From contig CAVRGN010000003.1 of NCBI GenBank assembly GCA_963720725.1, positions 992,001-1,056,000 of the forward strand: a DNA stretch of 64,000 nucleotides, in the 5' to 3' direction. The notes beneath the pieces were generated by a model. The model was not told where the DNA came from. It made no database searches and saw only the letters and a list, made by a program, of their open reading frames with translations. The first letter of the stretch is position 1, and each line of letters starts with the position of its first letter. This document shows positions 24,736 through 33,557 of the stretch, piece by piece. Source of the DNA: Benzoatithermus sp963720725 (lineage in GTDB: Bacteria; Pseudomonadota; Alphaproteobacteria; Geminicoccales; Geminicoccaceae). Position numbers and translations under genes: made by a program.

Positions 24736-25913
24736 CGCGACCCCCGTGCCGCGAGCGCCCGCGGCCCGGGCGCGTAGCCCGGATCGTCGGCGCAGGCCTC
24801 GAGCCCAGGCACCACCACGCGCACGACCGGCACCCCGATCTCGGGCCGATCCAGCTCGACCCCGATCGCCTGGGTCATCCCCGCACCGGCCAATCGCTCC
24901 AGCAGCGCCGCCACCGATGGCGGGGCCGCGGGCTCGGCGTCGGGCACCGGGCACACTGCCGCCGTGCTCAGCAGCGGCTCGATCCAGCGCAGCTTCTCCT
25001 CCGGCCCCGTGGCGGCGAACTCGTCGGGTGCCAGATCGTCGCGGGCGCCGGCGATGTAGCTGGTGCGGACCTGCACCGCCTCCAGGAGGGCGCTCACGAT
25101 CGCCTGCGTCGGCGATGGGTGGCAGGCGCTGCCGAGGCCGGGATGGCCGAGCGGATCGCGCCGGTCCGCCAGCACCGCCAGATAGCAGGGCAGCCCGACG
25201 TCGCCGGTTAGGTCGAACAGCGCCAGCGCGAAGCCGGCGGCCAGGATCCGCTGGGCGAGCGCACCGAGCCTGGGATCGGCCGCTCGGTCGAGGGCGACTC
25301 GGGACGCCAGCCGGCGTGGTGCCGGGCGCCCGTGCCAGACGCTCTGCGCGTCGCGCTCGATCAGCTCGCACAAGGCGTGACGCAGGGCCTCCTCGCGCGT
25401 GTTGCCGGCCGCCAGGCCGTTGGTGCCGACGTGGAAGCAGCCGGCAGCCGGCGGCTGCGGCAGCCGATAGTCGGTGTGGACCAGCTCGTAGGGCAGCCAG
25501 ACCGCATCGCCCGAGGCGAGGTCAGCGCCCTCGATCCACAGCAGCGGCCGATCGGGATCGAAGGCGGTGCCTGCGCGCAGTGGCAGCCGGCTCAGCTCGA
25601 CGAGGCGGTGCCCACGCAGCTCGGCGGCGCTGGCGAGGCGCAAGGGCCGGTCGATCCGCTCGGCGTGCCAGCTCTCGACCGCCTCCATCAGAGCACCCGC
25701 GCGCGCGGCGTCGGCCGTCAGCCCCTTGCCCTGGCTGGTGGCGACCGAGCGCGAGTTCGGCCGGACGGCGGCGAACACCGGCACACCGATCCGGTCGAGC
25801 CCGGTGAGGTCGGCGAGCCGAGTGATGCCCATCGCCGCCAGATGCGGGCGCAGCCGGGCGACGGTGGCGGCAGGTGGGACGGCCCGGTCGTGGCCGATCT
25901 CGGCTGACTGCAT
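24732..25913 (-). CDS. YcaO-domain cyclodehydratase/thioamide synthase-like protein
   Basis: A 393-residue YcaO protein. The family uses ATP to activate a peptide amide for azoline, thioamide or amidine formation. ATP/Mg motifs are visible: SQGKGLTADAARAGALMEAVES (about residues 55-75) and TNGLAAGNTREEALRHAL followed by CELIERDA (about 165-190). The C terminus lacks the PxPxP ending of azole-forming YcaOs, and with TfuA overlapping by 4 bp a thioamidation role is more likely. I chose ATG 25913 (MQSAEIG); an upstream ATG at 25964 lies inside the palindrome at the divergent promoter and is less likely. No precursor peptide gene is adjacent. Confidence 0.9.
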   Translation of the reverse strand: MQSAEIGHDRAVPPAATVARLRPHLAAMGITRLADLTGLDRIGVPVFAAVRPNSRSVATSQGKGLTADAARAGALMEAVESWHAERIDRPLRLASAAELRGHRLVELSRLPLRAGTAFDPDRPLLWIEGADLASGDAVWLPYELVHTDYRLPQPPAAGCFHVGTNGLAAGNTREEALRHALCELIERDAQSVWHGRPAPRRLASRVALDRAADPRLGALAQRILAAGFALALFDLTGDVGLPCYLAVLADRRDPLGHPGLGSACHPSPTQAIVSALLEAVQVRTSYIAGARDDLAPDEFAATGPEEKLRWIEPLLSTAAVCPVPDAEPAAPPSVAALLERLAGAGMTQAIGVELDRPEIGVPVVRVVVPGLEACADDPGYAPGPRALAARGSR

Positions 25914-25950
25914 CGCCTTGGCGCCTTCCCCGCTTGCGCGGCCCTCGGCC

Positions 25951-25969
25951 GGTCTTATGATCATACCGC
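25951..25969. promoter_or_regulatory. Candidate GntR/NanR-type operator, divergent promoter region
   Basis: A 10-bp perfect palindrome TATGATCATA (25956-25965) flanked by GTCT and CCGC; read on the minus strand it contains GGTATGAT. The same GGTATGAT occurs at 26759-26766 before the sugar-binding-protein gene. FCD-type GntR regulators, including NanR, bind GGTAT-containing repeats. The site is 27 bp before the regulator start codon, fitting autoregulation. Confidence 0.45.
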
Positions 25970-25995
25970 ACCCTTCGGGCCAGAACGACGAGATC

Positions 25996-26733
25996 ATGGA
26001 GAGCGAACCGATCCGGCGGCGCAAGCTGTCGCATGAGGTCCTGGACCGCCTGCTCGCCCGGATCACCCAGGGCGAACTGGCGGCGGGGGATCATCTGCCG
26101 TCCGAACGCGACCTGATGAGCCAATACGGGGTCGGCCGGCCGGCGGTGCGCGAGGCGATGCAGGCGCTCGAGCGGATGGGGCTGATCAGCATCACGCACG
26201 GCGAGCGCGCGCGGATCGTGGCGCCGACCGCGCGCAGCATCATCGACCAGGTGGCCCATTCGGCCCGGCATCTCTTGGCGACCTCGGCCACGACGCTGGA
26301 GCAGCTCAAGGAGGCCCGGGTGTTCTTCGAGACCGGGATCGTCCGGTTGGCGGCGGAGCGCGCCGGGGCCGGCGAGCTGGCACGCCTGCGCCAGCGGCTG
26401 GAGGAGCATCGTGCCGCCGCCGGTGCGGTCTCGTCCTCCAGCCAGCTCGACGAGTTCCTGCAGAAGGACATGGCGTTCCATCGCGAACTCGCGGTGATCT
26501 CCGGCAACACCATCTATGTCGCGTTGAGCCAGGCGATCTTCGAGTGGCTGGCCGAGTTCCACTCAGGGCTCGTGCGCTTGCACGGCGCGGAGGGCCTCAC
26601 CATCGAGGAGCACACCGCGATCTTCGAGCGCGTCGCCGCGCGCGACGCGGAAGGTGCCGCGCGCGCCATGACCGTGCATCTCACCCGTGCGAACGAGCTC
26701 TACCGCAAATTCGAGCACGCCGCCGGTGCGTGA
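25996..26733 (+). CDS. GntR-family (FCD, NanR-like) transcriptional regulator
   Basis: A 245-residue regulator. The N-terminal winged helix-turn-helix (residues 8-75) has PSERDLMSQYGVGRPAVREA and GLISITHGERARI, which match E. coli NanR closely in pattern. The FCD ligand-binding domain follows, with FFETGIVRLAAERA, a metal-site-like DMAFHRELAVISGN and EEHTAIFERV. In NanR the effector is sialic acid, but the downstream genes here do not look sialic-acid related, so the effector is probably another sugar or sugar acid. ATG 25996 is chosen; the frame runs far upstream without homology. It likely represses the locus starting at 26813. Confidence 0.9.
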   Translation: MESEPIRRRKLSHEVLDRLLARITQGELAAGDHLPSERDLMSQYGVGRPAVREAMQALERMGLISITHGERARIVAPTARSIIDQVAHSARHLLATSATTLEQLKEARVFFETGIVRLAAERAGAGELARLRQRLEEHRAAAGAVSSSSQLDEFLQKDMAFHRELAVISGNTIYVALSQAIFEWLAEFHSGLVRLHGAEGLTIEEHTAIFERVAARDAEGAARAMTVHLTRANELYRKFEHAAGA

Positions 26734-26757
26734 CGGCCTTGCGGCCGTCTGGCCGCA

Positions 26758-26776
26758 TGGTATGATGATGATACAA
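26758..26776. promoter_or_regulatory. Candidate operator before the Rbs-type sugar importer operon
   Basis: TGGTATGAT-g-ATGATACAA: an imperfect dyad (7 of 9 positions) with the half-site GGTATGAT shared with the site at 25951-25969. It lies 25 bp after the regulator gene and 37 bp before the binding-protein start codon, as expected for control of this operon by the NanR-like regulator. Confidence 0.5.
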
Positions 26777-26812
26777 CAGGGCCGGAACGGGCCCGTCAGG
26801 GAGATCGGAAGC

Positions 26813-27821
26813 ATGCGCGCCACCCGTCGCGACTTCACCATCGGCAGCCTGCTGGCCGCCGGGACCCTTGGCCTGCCCATCCTGGTCAAAGCCCAGCAGG
26901 GCAAGACCGTGGCGCTGCTGTTCGACAGCCTGGTCTCGCCGTTCTGGGTTTCGGGCCTGGAGATCATGCGCGAGAAGGCCAAGGCCAACGGCTGGGAGGT
27001 GCTGGAGAACATCTCGAACTTCGACGACAACAAGCAGTTCGAGCAGGTCAAGGCGATGATCGCCCGCAAGGTGGACGGGATCCTGATCATCCAGACCGAC
27101 TCTAAGGCGGTGATCCCAGCCATCCGTGCTGCCAATGAGGCCGGCATCCCGATGGTCCACTTCAACCGGCCGCCGGCCGAGAGCGACGCCTATTCGGTGG
27201 CCATCCAGGCCGACAATCGCCAGATCGCCGCCGACACCGTGCAGTTTCTGGTCGACGAGGCCAAGAAGGACGGCAGGAAGCGCCAAGCGGTGATTCATGA
27301 TCGGCGATCTCGGCGACGTCAACGCGATCCAGCGCCGCGACGGTTTCTTCGACGTGGTCGACAAGAATTCCGAGATCGTCGAGGTCGTGGCCCGCGTCTC
27401 GACCGAGTGGAACGCCGACAAGGCCTTCGCCGGCCTGACCAACGCGTTCCAGGCCAACCCCGACATCGACTTCCTGTTCACCTCGTCGGACTTCATGCTG
27501 CCGCAGATCCAGCAGGTCATGGAGACGTTCGACAAGTGGCACAAGATCGGCGAGGAAGGCCATGTCCTGCTTGGCGGCTTCGACGGTGACGCCAACGCCT
27601 ACCAACTGATCGCCGACGGCTACATGGACGCCTGCGGCGTGCAGAACCTGTTCCTCGAGGTCGACATGGCCTTCCAGGCCTTCCAGGACATGTGGGCGGG
27701 CCAGAAGCCCGACAAGCTCCTGCTCGACCCCGGCTTCGTCATCACCCAGGCGAACAAGGACGAAACCCGCGACAAGATGTGGGGCTACATCGTCTGGACC
27801 AACAACGGCGGCAAACCGTGA
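26813..27821 (+). CDS. Sugar ABC transporter periplasmic binding protein (Rbs type), one frameshift
   Basis: About 335 residues after correction. It begins with a twin-arginine type signal (TRRDFTIGSLLAAGTLG), followed by the type I periplasmic sugar-binding fold (VALLFDSLVSPFWVSGLEIM; DGILIIQTDSKAVIPAIRAA; IPMVHFNRPP). The frame breaks in AVIHDRR at about residue 161. If the C at 27296 is removed the protein reads AVIMIGDLGDVNAIQRRDGF and continues cleanly to TNNGGKP at 27821, so a single +1 insertion is inferred. It heads an operon with two permeases and an ATPase. A Tat signal on a sugar-binding protein is uncommon but known. Confidence 0.85.
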
Positions 27822-27827
27822 TCCCCG

Positions 27828-27853
27828 GGCGGGGTGGCCGCTGCCGCCCCGCC
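27828..27853 (+). promoter_or_regulatory. Stem-loop between binding protein and permease genes
   Basis: GGCGGGG and CCCCGCC (7-bp arms) enclose a 12-nt loop in the 56-bp gap after the binding-protein stop. No T run follows, so it is more likely an mRNA-stabilising or attenuating hairpin that raises binding-protein levels relative to the permease than a full terminator. Confidence 0.5.
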
Positions 27854-27877
27854 GTCGGCGTCCGGGCGGGCTGAACC

Positions 27878-28918
27878 ATGAGCATGGCGGAGGTCACGGG
27901 CACGCGCGCCGGCGCGGCGGCCGAGCGCGGGTCCTGGCTGCGCCGCCTGCTGCTGTCCGAGTACCTCGTCCTGTTGCTGACGGTGCTCTACGTGGTTCTG
28001 ATGGCGCTGCTGGTCCCCGAGATCCTGGCCGCCGCCACCTGGGCGGACATCGTGGCCGCGATGATGCCGCTCCTGGTGGTCTCGGTTGGCCAAGCCTTCG
28101 TCCTCATCGTCGCCGGCATCGATCTCTCGGCCACGTCGAACCTCGCCATCTCCAGCGTGCTGGCCGCCGCGGTGATGACGCTGGACGGGGGACCGTTCGC
28201 CTGGGCGCCGGCCTGGCTCGCCATCGCCGCGGGCGTGGCCACCTTCGTCGCCGTCGGCAGTGCGCTCGGCGCCGTCAACGGCACCTGTGTGACACGGTTC
28301 GGCATGCCGCCCTTCATCGTCACCCTGACGACGATGATGTTCTTCTCGGGCCTGGCCATCTGGGTCACCACGCTCCTCACCGACGATGGCAGCTCGATCG
28401 GCAACCTGCCGTCCGGTTTTGCCTTCCTCGGCCAGGGTCGCATCGCGGGCATCCCGTTCTCCGTGCTGATCGCGCTCGCCGTCTGCGTCGCCGCCCATGT
28501 CACGCTCAGCCGCACGCTCTACGGGCGTTGGCTGTTCGCGATCGGCATCAATCCGCGCGCGGCCGAGGTGTCGGGCGTGCCGGTGCGCCACGCCGTGTTC
28601 TGGGCCTACGTGATCTGTGGCGCCTGCGCCGGGATCGCCGCCATTCTCTACACCGCACGTCTCGAGACCGGCACGCCCGTGCTCGGCCAGCGCATTCTGC
28701 TCGACGTGGTGGGTGCCGCGGTGATCGGCGGCGTCAGCCTGTTCGGCGGCAAGGGCAAGGTGATCTGGGTGGTGTTTGGCGCCCTGTTCCTCACGGTCGT
28801 CGACAAGGGCCTGTCGCTGCTCGGGCTGTCGCTGGCGTCGGTGTTCGCGATCAAGGGCGGGGTGATTCTCGCCGCCGCCATTGCTGACGCGCAGCGCCAG
28901 CGGCTCGTTCGGCCCTGA
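27878..28918 (+). CDS. Sugar ABC transporter permease (RbsC family), first
   Basis: A 346-residue inner-membrane permease of the CUT2/RbsC family with 8-10 hydrophobic segments. Family segments are VLIVAGIDLSATSNLAISS (usual form VLIxGGIDLSVG), NGTCVTRFGMPPFIVTLTTMM, and the late VVGAAVIGGVSLFGGKGKVIWVVFGAL. The binding protein lies upstream and the ATPase follows after 4 bp. A second, different RbsC-type permease follows the ATPase, so the transporter is probably a heterodimer of the two. Confidence 0.9.
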   Translation: MSMAEVTGTRAGAAAERGSWLRRLLLSEYLVLLLTVLYVVLMALLVPEILAAATWADIVAAMMPLLVVSVGQAFVLIVAGIDLSATSNLAISSVLAAAVMTLDGGPFAWAPAWLAIAAGVATFVAVGSALGAVNGTCVTRFGMPPFIVTLTTMMFFSGLAIWVTTLLTDDGSSIGNLPSGFAFLGQGRIAGIPFSVLIALAVCVAAHVTLSRTLYGRWLFAIGINPRAAEVSGVPVRHAVFWAYVICGACAGIAAILYTARLETGTPVLGQRILLDVVGAAVIGGVSLFGGKGKVIWVVFGALFLTVVDKGLSLLGLSLASVFAIKGGVILAAAIADAQRQRLVRP

Positions 28919-28922
28919 CGCC

Positions 28923-30441
28923 GTGCTGCGCATCGACGGGCTGTGCAAGAGCTTCTTCGGCGTGCAGGTGCTGTTCGACGTCGGACTTGAGCTGAGGCCG
29001 GGCGAGGTGCTCGGGCTGGTCGGCGAGAACGGTTCCGGCAAGTCCACGACCATGAACATTCTGGGCGGGGTGCACCAGCCCGACCGCGGCGTCATGACCC
29101 TGGATGGCCAGCCCTACGCGCCGCGTGGCCCCAGGGACGCCGCTGCGCGCGGGATCGCCTTCATCCATCAGGAGCTCAACCTCTTCCGCAATCTGACGGT
29201 CGAGGAGAATCTGTTCATCGGCGGCTTTCCCAAGTTGATTTCGGGTCTGCCGTTCATCGACCGGCGCAGGGTGCGCTTGCGCGCCCGCGCGCTCTTGGCG
29301 GCGATCGAACTCGACGTCGCGCCGGGCACGCCGCTGTCGCGCCTGAGCCAGGGCGAGCGCCAGCTGGTGGAGATCGCCAAGGCCCTGGGGGCCGACGCGC
29401 GCATCGTCATCTTCGACGAGCCCACCACCTCGCTCACCGCGCGCGAGACCGAGCGCCTGTTCGCCCAGATCGGCCGGCTCAGGGCGCGGGGCATCGCGGT
29501 GATCTACATCAGCCATATCCTGGGCGACGTGATGCGCCTGTGCGACCACGTCACCGTCCTGCGCGACGGCCACGTGGTCGGCAGCGCGCCCAAGGCCGAC
29601 ATGTCGGTCGACCGCCTGATCACGCTCATGGTCGGCCGGACCATCGACCAGATCTACCCGCCCCGCGCGGAATCGGTCCGCCCCGGCACTCCGGTGCTGG
29701 CGGTGCAGGGGCTCAGTCAGCCGGGCGTGGTCAAGGATCTGTCGTTCAGCGTCCAGCCCGGCGAGGTGGTGGGCGTCGCCGGGCTGATGGGCTCGGGCCG
29801 CTCGGAGATGGCGCGTATCCTGTTTGGACTCGATCCGTTCGCGGCGGGGACGATCGCTGTCGACGGGATCGGCCCTGGCGGAGCCGACCCCGCAGGCGGC
29901 GATGGACCGCGGCATGGCTTTTCTCACCGAGGACCGCCGCGCCGAGGGGCTGATGATGGGGGCGGCGATCGCCGACAATGTGGCACTGGCCTCGCTGCCG
30001 CGCTTCGCCGACGGCTTCGCCCGGCTTCTGGATCGCACCCGCTTGGGCGACGCGGTCGAGCGCACCGGTCGCGAGGTCCAGGTCAACGCGCGCGACTTCG
30101 TCCACACCCTGGTCAAGAACCTGTCGGGCGGCAACCAGCAGAAGGTGGTGATCGGCAAGTGGCTCCTGCGCGGGCCGCGCCTGTTCATCCTCGACGAGCC
30201 GACGCGCGGCATCGACGTCGGCGCCAAGTACGAGGTCTACAAGCTGATCAACCGGCTCGCCGCCGAAGGCGCGGGCGTGCTCATGATCTCCTCGGAGATC
30301 GAGGAGCTGATCGGGATGTGCGACCGCATCCTGGTGATGGGGCACGGCGAGATCCGGGGCGAGTTCCCGCGGCAGCGGTTCGACCGCGAGGACATCTTGC
30401 GCAGTGCCATGTGGGACGGCGTCAAGGGAGCGGTGGCGTGA
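28923..30441 (+). CDS. Sugar ABC transporter ATPase (RbsA/MglA type, two ATP-binding domains), one frameshift
   Basis: About 505 residues after correction. The first nucleotide-binding domain has GENGSGKSTT (Walker A, about residue 37), LSQGERQLVEIAKAL and IFDEPTTSLT (Walker B). The second, degenerate domain starts with VAGLMGSGRSEMARIL and has NLSGGNQQKVVIGKWLL and ILDEPTRGIDVGAKYEVY, as usual for this family. The frame breaks near residue 315: one extra G at 29871/29872 turns DGIALAEPTPQAAMDRG into DGIGPGG. Correcting it joins both halves exactly. The start is probably GTG 28923; TTG 28881 would overlap the permease. Confidence 0.85.
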
Positions 30442-31418
30442 ACGCGGAAGTGGGGCGGCTGCGCATGCTGGCGCTGCACTACGCGCCGCTGCTGCTGTTC
30501 CTCGTGCTGATCGCCATCTTCGGCTCGCTCTCGGAGCGCTTCCTCACGCCCAACAACTTCATCAACATCGTCACCCAGGCGGCGCACATCGCGATCATCG
30601 CCATCGGCATGACCTTCGTGCTCCTGGTGGCCGGCATCGACCTGTCGGTCGGGGCCAACATGTACGCGTCGTGCATCGTGGTCGCCCTCTACCTCAAAGG
30701 GTGGCACCCGGTCTTCGGCTTCCTGGTGGCAGGTTCTCTGGGGCTGGTGTTCGGGGCGGTCAACGCCTTGGTCATCACCCGGCTGAGGGTGCCGGCCTTC
30801 ATCGCCACCCTCGCCACCCTGTTCATCGGCCGGGCGGTCGCGCTCTACCTGTCGGGCGTCAAGATGATCCCCTTCGGCAAGGAGCTGACCCGGCTCGGCC
30901 GCTCGGACTGGCTGGGCATCCCGACCGCGATCTGGATCTTCCTGCTGGTCTTTCTCCTGGCCTGGGTCACCTTGCGCCTGACCACCTTCGGCCGCCAGGT
31001 CTATGCCGTGGGCGCGGATCCGGAGGCCGCTGCCAAGGCCGGCATCGACGTGCCGCGGATCCTGTTCGCGGTCTACTGCATTTGCGGGGTCACCGCCGGG
31101 ATCGGCGGACTGGTCTCCGCGAGCCAGGTGGCGGCCGCTTCCTCGACCTTCGGCTTCCAGAAGGAATTCCCGGTCATCGCCGCGGCGGTGCTGGGCGGCA
31201 CCTCCCTGTTCGGCGGCCGGGGCGGCGTGGTCGGCACCGTGTTCGGCGCGGTGTTGATCCAGACGGTGGAGAACGGCCTCGTCATGACCAACGCCGATCC
31301 GTACATCTACCCGCTGATCGTCAGCGCCATCATTTTCATCGCGGTCCTGGTCGACTCGGTGCGCACCCGCGTTCTCGATCGCCTCGAGATGCGCAAGATC
31401 CGTGTGGAGGAGACATGA
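30438..31418 (+). CDS. Sugar ABC transporter permease (RbsC family), second
   Basis: A 326-residue permease, typical RbsC: LLVAGIDLSVGANMYASCIV near residue 60, NALVITRLRVPAFIATLATLF, YAVGADPEAAAKAGIDV and VLGGTSLFGGRGGVVGTVFGAVL near 255. Hydrophobic segments run through the whole protein. The GTG start at 30438 overlaps the ATPase stop by 4 bp (GTGA), and its own stop overlaps the next gene by 4 bp (ATGA), so this part of the locus is one translationally coupled transcript. Confidence 0.92.
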   Translation: MNAEVGRLRMLALHYAPLLLFLVLIAIFGSLSERFLTPNNFINIVTQAAHIAIIAIGMTFVLLVAGIDLSVGANMYASCIVVALYLKGWHPVFGFLVAGSLGLVFGAVNALVITRLRVPAFIATLATLFIGRAVALYLSGVKMIPFGKELTRLGRSDWLGIPTAIWIFLLVFLLAWVTLRLTTFGRQVYAVGADPEAAAKAGIDVPRILFAVYCICGVTAGIGGLVSASQVAAASSTFGFQKEFPVIAAAVLGGTSLFGGRGGVVGTVFGAVLIQTVENGLVMTNADPYIYPLIVSAIIFIAVLVDSVRTRVLDRLEMRKIRVEET

Positions 31419-32443
31419 GCCAGCGTCTGCGCGGCACCGTCGTCGGCTGCGGATTTTTCGCCGAGAACCACCTCAACGCCTGGGCTTCCATGTCCGACGT
31501 CGAACTCGTCGCGGTGTGCGACATCGACGCGGTGAAGGCCGAGGGTGCGGCCCGCCGGTTCGGCGCCGGCCGGCACTATACCGACGCCGCCACCATGCTG
31601 CGCGAGGTGAAGCCCGACTTCGTCGACATCGCGACCACGGTGGCTTCGCATCGCATGCTGGTGGAGCTCGCCGCCGCCGAGCGCATCCCTGCCATCGTGC
31701 AGAAGCCGTTCGGGCCGACCATGGCCGACTGCGAGGCCATGGTCGGCGCCTGCGCCCGGGCGCGGGTGCCTTTGATGGTCCACGAGAACTTCCGGTTCCA
31801 ACCGCCCTTGCGGGCGATCCGCGATCTTGCCGCCCAGGGCCTGATCGGCACGCCTCATTTTGGCCGGATCAGCTTCCGCACGGGCCACGACATCTACGTC
31901 AAGCAGCCCTATCTCGCGACCGAGGACCGGTTCATCATCTCCGACCTCGGCGTGCACGTCCTCGACCTGGCCCGCTTCTACTTCGGCGAGGTCGCCTCGA
32001 TCGCCTGTCGCACGAAGCGGGTGAACCCGAACATCAAGGGTGAGGACAGCGCCACCATGCTCCTGCAGCACAAGGGCGGTGCGGTTTCGGTAGTCGACTG
32101 CAGCTATGCCACGCCGATCCTCCCGGACCCTTTCCCGGAAACCCTGGTCGAGATCGACGGTGACGAGGGGGCCATGCGCCTCGAGCAGGGCTATCGGCTC
32201 CGCATCGGCAGGCGCGACGGCGGCAAGGTCGAATACCGGGAACTCGACCCGGAGCCTCTGCCCTGGGCCGAGCGCCCCTGGCACGTCGTGCAAGAGAGTG
32301 TGCTCCGGCTCGAGGAGCACTGGGTCGACTGCCTGCGCCGTGGCGTGGAGCCCGAGACCTCCGGTGCCGACAACCTCAAGACCTTCGCCCTGGTCGAGGC
32401 CGCCTACGCGTCGGCCGAAACCGGCGAGACCATCCACCTGTAG
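31415..32443 (+). CDS. Gfo/Idh/MocA oxidoreductase, D-apiose dehydrogenase-like
   Basis: A 342-residue NAD(P)-dependent sugar dehydrogenase. The Rossmann part has VVGCGFFAENHLNAWASM (residues 9-26) and the family EKP-like motif reads VQKPFGPTMADCEAM near 92. The substrate domain contains VHENFRFQPPLRAIR, a DLGVHVLDLARF His segment and KGEDSATMLLQHKGG. The overall pattern (GCGFF..NH, VHENFRFQ, GADNLKTFALVEAAYAS) fits D-apiose dehydrogenases, which oxidise D-apiose to apionolactone. The lactonase-like gene at 38953 in the same locus supports this. It overlaps the permease before it by 4 bp. Exact substrate not proven. Confidence 0.8.
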   Translation: MSQRLRGTVVGCGFFAENHLNAWASMSDVELVAVCDIDAVKAEGAARRFGAGRHYTDAATMLREVKPDFVDIATTVASHRMLVELAAAERIPAIVQKPFGPTMADCEAMVGACARARVPLMVHENFRFQPPLRAIRDLAAQGLIGTPHFGRISFRTGHDIYVKQPYLATEDRFIISDLGVHVLDLARFYFGEVASIACRTKRVNPNIKGEDSATMLLQHKGGAVSVVDCSYATPILPDPFPETLVEIDGDEGAMRLEQGYRLRIGRRDGGKVEYRELDPEPLPWAERPWHVVQESVLRLEEHWVDCLRRGVEPETSGADNLKTFALVEAAYASAETGETIHL

Positions 32444-32453
32444 GGCCGCTGCG

Positions 32454-32756
32454 ATGGACCGCCGCCTCGTCATCCTGGTCGAGTTCGATCTGCACGCCGG
32501 TTTCGAGCCCGAGTTCCGTCGCCTCGTGCTCGACAACGCCGCCGCTTCGTTGCGCGACGAGCCCGGTTGCCGGCAGTTCGACGTGCTCACACCGGAGGAC
32601 GGTCCGGGCCAGCGGATCGTCCTCTACGAGGTCTATGACGACGCGGCGGCGTTCGCCGCCCACTTGGCGATGCCGCACTTCGCCGCCTTCGACCGCGCCA
32701 CCGCACCGCTCGTCGCGCGCAAGACCGTGCACCGGCTCAGCTTCGCGGCACCATGA
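32454..32756 (+). CDS. Antibiotic biosynthesis monooxygenase (ABM) domain protein
   Basis: A 100-residue ferredoxin-like-fold protein of the ABM/YgiN type: ILVEFDLHAGFEPEFRRLVL at the start, EPGCRQFDVLTPED in the middle, IVLYEVYDDAAAFAAHL, and a final HFAAFDRATAPLV. Members often act as dimers in quinol or sugar metabolism (YgiN, LsrG), and small ABM genes are frequent passengers in sugar-catabolic operons. It sits 10 bp after the sugar dehydrogenase and 15 bp before the aldolase. The role here is unknown. Confidence 0.82.
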   Translation: MDRRLVILVEFDLHAGFEPEFRRLVLDNAAASLRDEPGCRQFDVLTPEDGPGQRIVLYEVYDDAAAFAAHLAMPHFAAFDRATAPLVARKTVHRLSFAAP

Positions 32757-32771
32757 ACAGGGAGCAAAACA

Positions 32772-33557
32772 ATGGCCGCTGACACCCTCAAGGAGCAGGC
32801 CGCGAGCCGCGAACTCAAGGTCGGCCACTTCATCGTCGAGTTCGCTACGCCCGGCATCGGTCACATGCTGAAGAACGCCGGCTGCGACTTCGTCCTCTTC
32901 GACACCGAGCATTCGGGCTTCCACAACGAAACCATCAAGAGCGTGCTGCGCTATTTCGAGGCGGCTCGGCTTCCGGCGATCGTTCGCGTGCCCTCCAAGG
33001 AGTATCACCACATCGCCCGCGCGGCCGACATGGGCGCTGAAGGGATCATGCTGCCCATGGTCAACGACGCCGGGGAAGCGCGGGCGATCCTGGACTGCAT
33101 GAAGTACGTTCCCGACGGCCAGCGCGGCGTAGCGCTGGGTGTGGCGCACGACCTCTACCGGGGCGGCGCCGTGCTCGAGAAGTTGGCGCAAGCCAATGCG
33201 CGGACGACCTTCTTCGCCCAGATCGAGACCCGTGCCGGCGTGGAGAACGCAGACGCGATCGCCGCCCTGGACGGGGTCGACTGCCTCTGGGTCGGCCATT
33301 TCGACCTGTCCGCGTCGCTGGGCATTCCCGGCCAGTTCGAGCACAAGGACTTCCTGGCCGCGATCGACGCCGTGGTGCGCGCCTGCCGCAAGCACGGCAA
33401 GTCGACCGGCCGGCTGGTGCCGGATGTCGCCACCGGGGCCGACTACAACGCCAAGGGCTTCGACTACATCTGCTATTCGGGCGACGTCTGGGCGTATCAA
33501 GCCGCGGTCAAGGCCGGTGTCGATGGCATCCGCGCCGCCTGCGGAGGTGACAAGTGA
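32772..33557 (+). CDS. HpcH/HpaI-family class II aldolase
   Basis: A 261-residue metal-dependent aldolase, the type that splits 4-hydroxy-2-oxo acids into pyruvate (or hydroxypyruvate) and an aldehyde. Visible active-site parts are the base in FDTEHSGFH, the Arg in AIVRVPSKE, the metal-binding Glu in FAQIETRAGVEN and Asp in VGHFDLSASLG. A Shine-Dalgarno (AGGGAG) precedes ATG 32772. The stop overlaps the next gene by 4 bp (ATGA... GTGA region at 33554-33557), so it is coupled to the 2-hydroxyacid dehydrogenase. Together they suggest that the sugar acid made upstream is dehydrated, cleaved, and the fragments reduced. Confidence 0.9.
   Translation: MAADTLKEQAASRELKVGHFIVEFATPGIGHMLKNAGCDFVLFDTEHSGFHNETIKSVLRYFEAARLPAIVRVPSKEYHHIARAADMGAEGIMLPMVNDAGEARAILDCMKYVPDGQRGVALGVAHDLYRGGAVLEKLAQANARTTFFAQIETRAGVENADAIAALDGVDCLWVGHFDLSASLGIPGQFEHKDFLAAIDAVVRACRKHGKSTGRLVPDVATGADYNAKGFDYICYSGDVWAYQAAVKAGVDGIRAACGGDK

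Noticed and set aside
21412..25995. Search for a small RiPP precursor gene in the YcaO-TfuA cassette
   Set aside because: Gaps are 15, 49 and about 80 bp and contain no short ORF with a plausible leader and Cys/Ser/Thr-rich core. A precursor, if any, is elsewhere.
26758..26776. ATG-rich run as a microsatellite
   Set aside because: Only three imperfect ATG units; the dyad symmetry and the shared half-site fit an operator better.
27785..29095. 436-residue open frame on the minus strand
   Set aside because: Antisense to the RbsC-type permease; low-complexity His/Asp/Arg text, no family.
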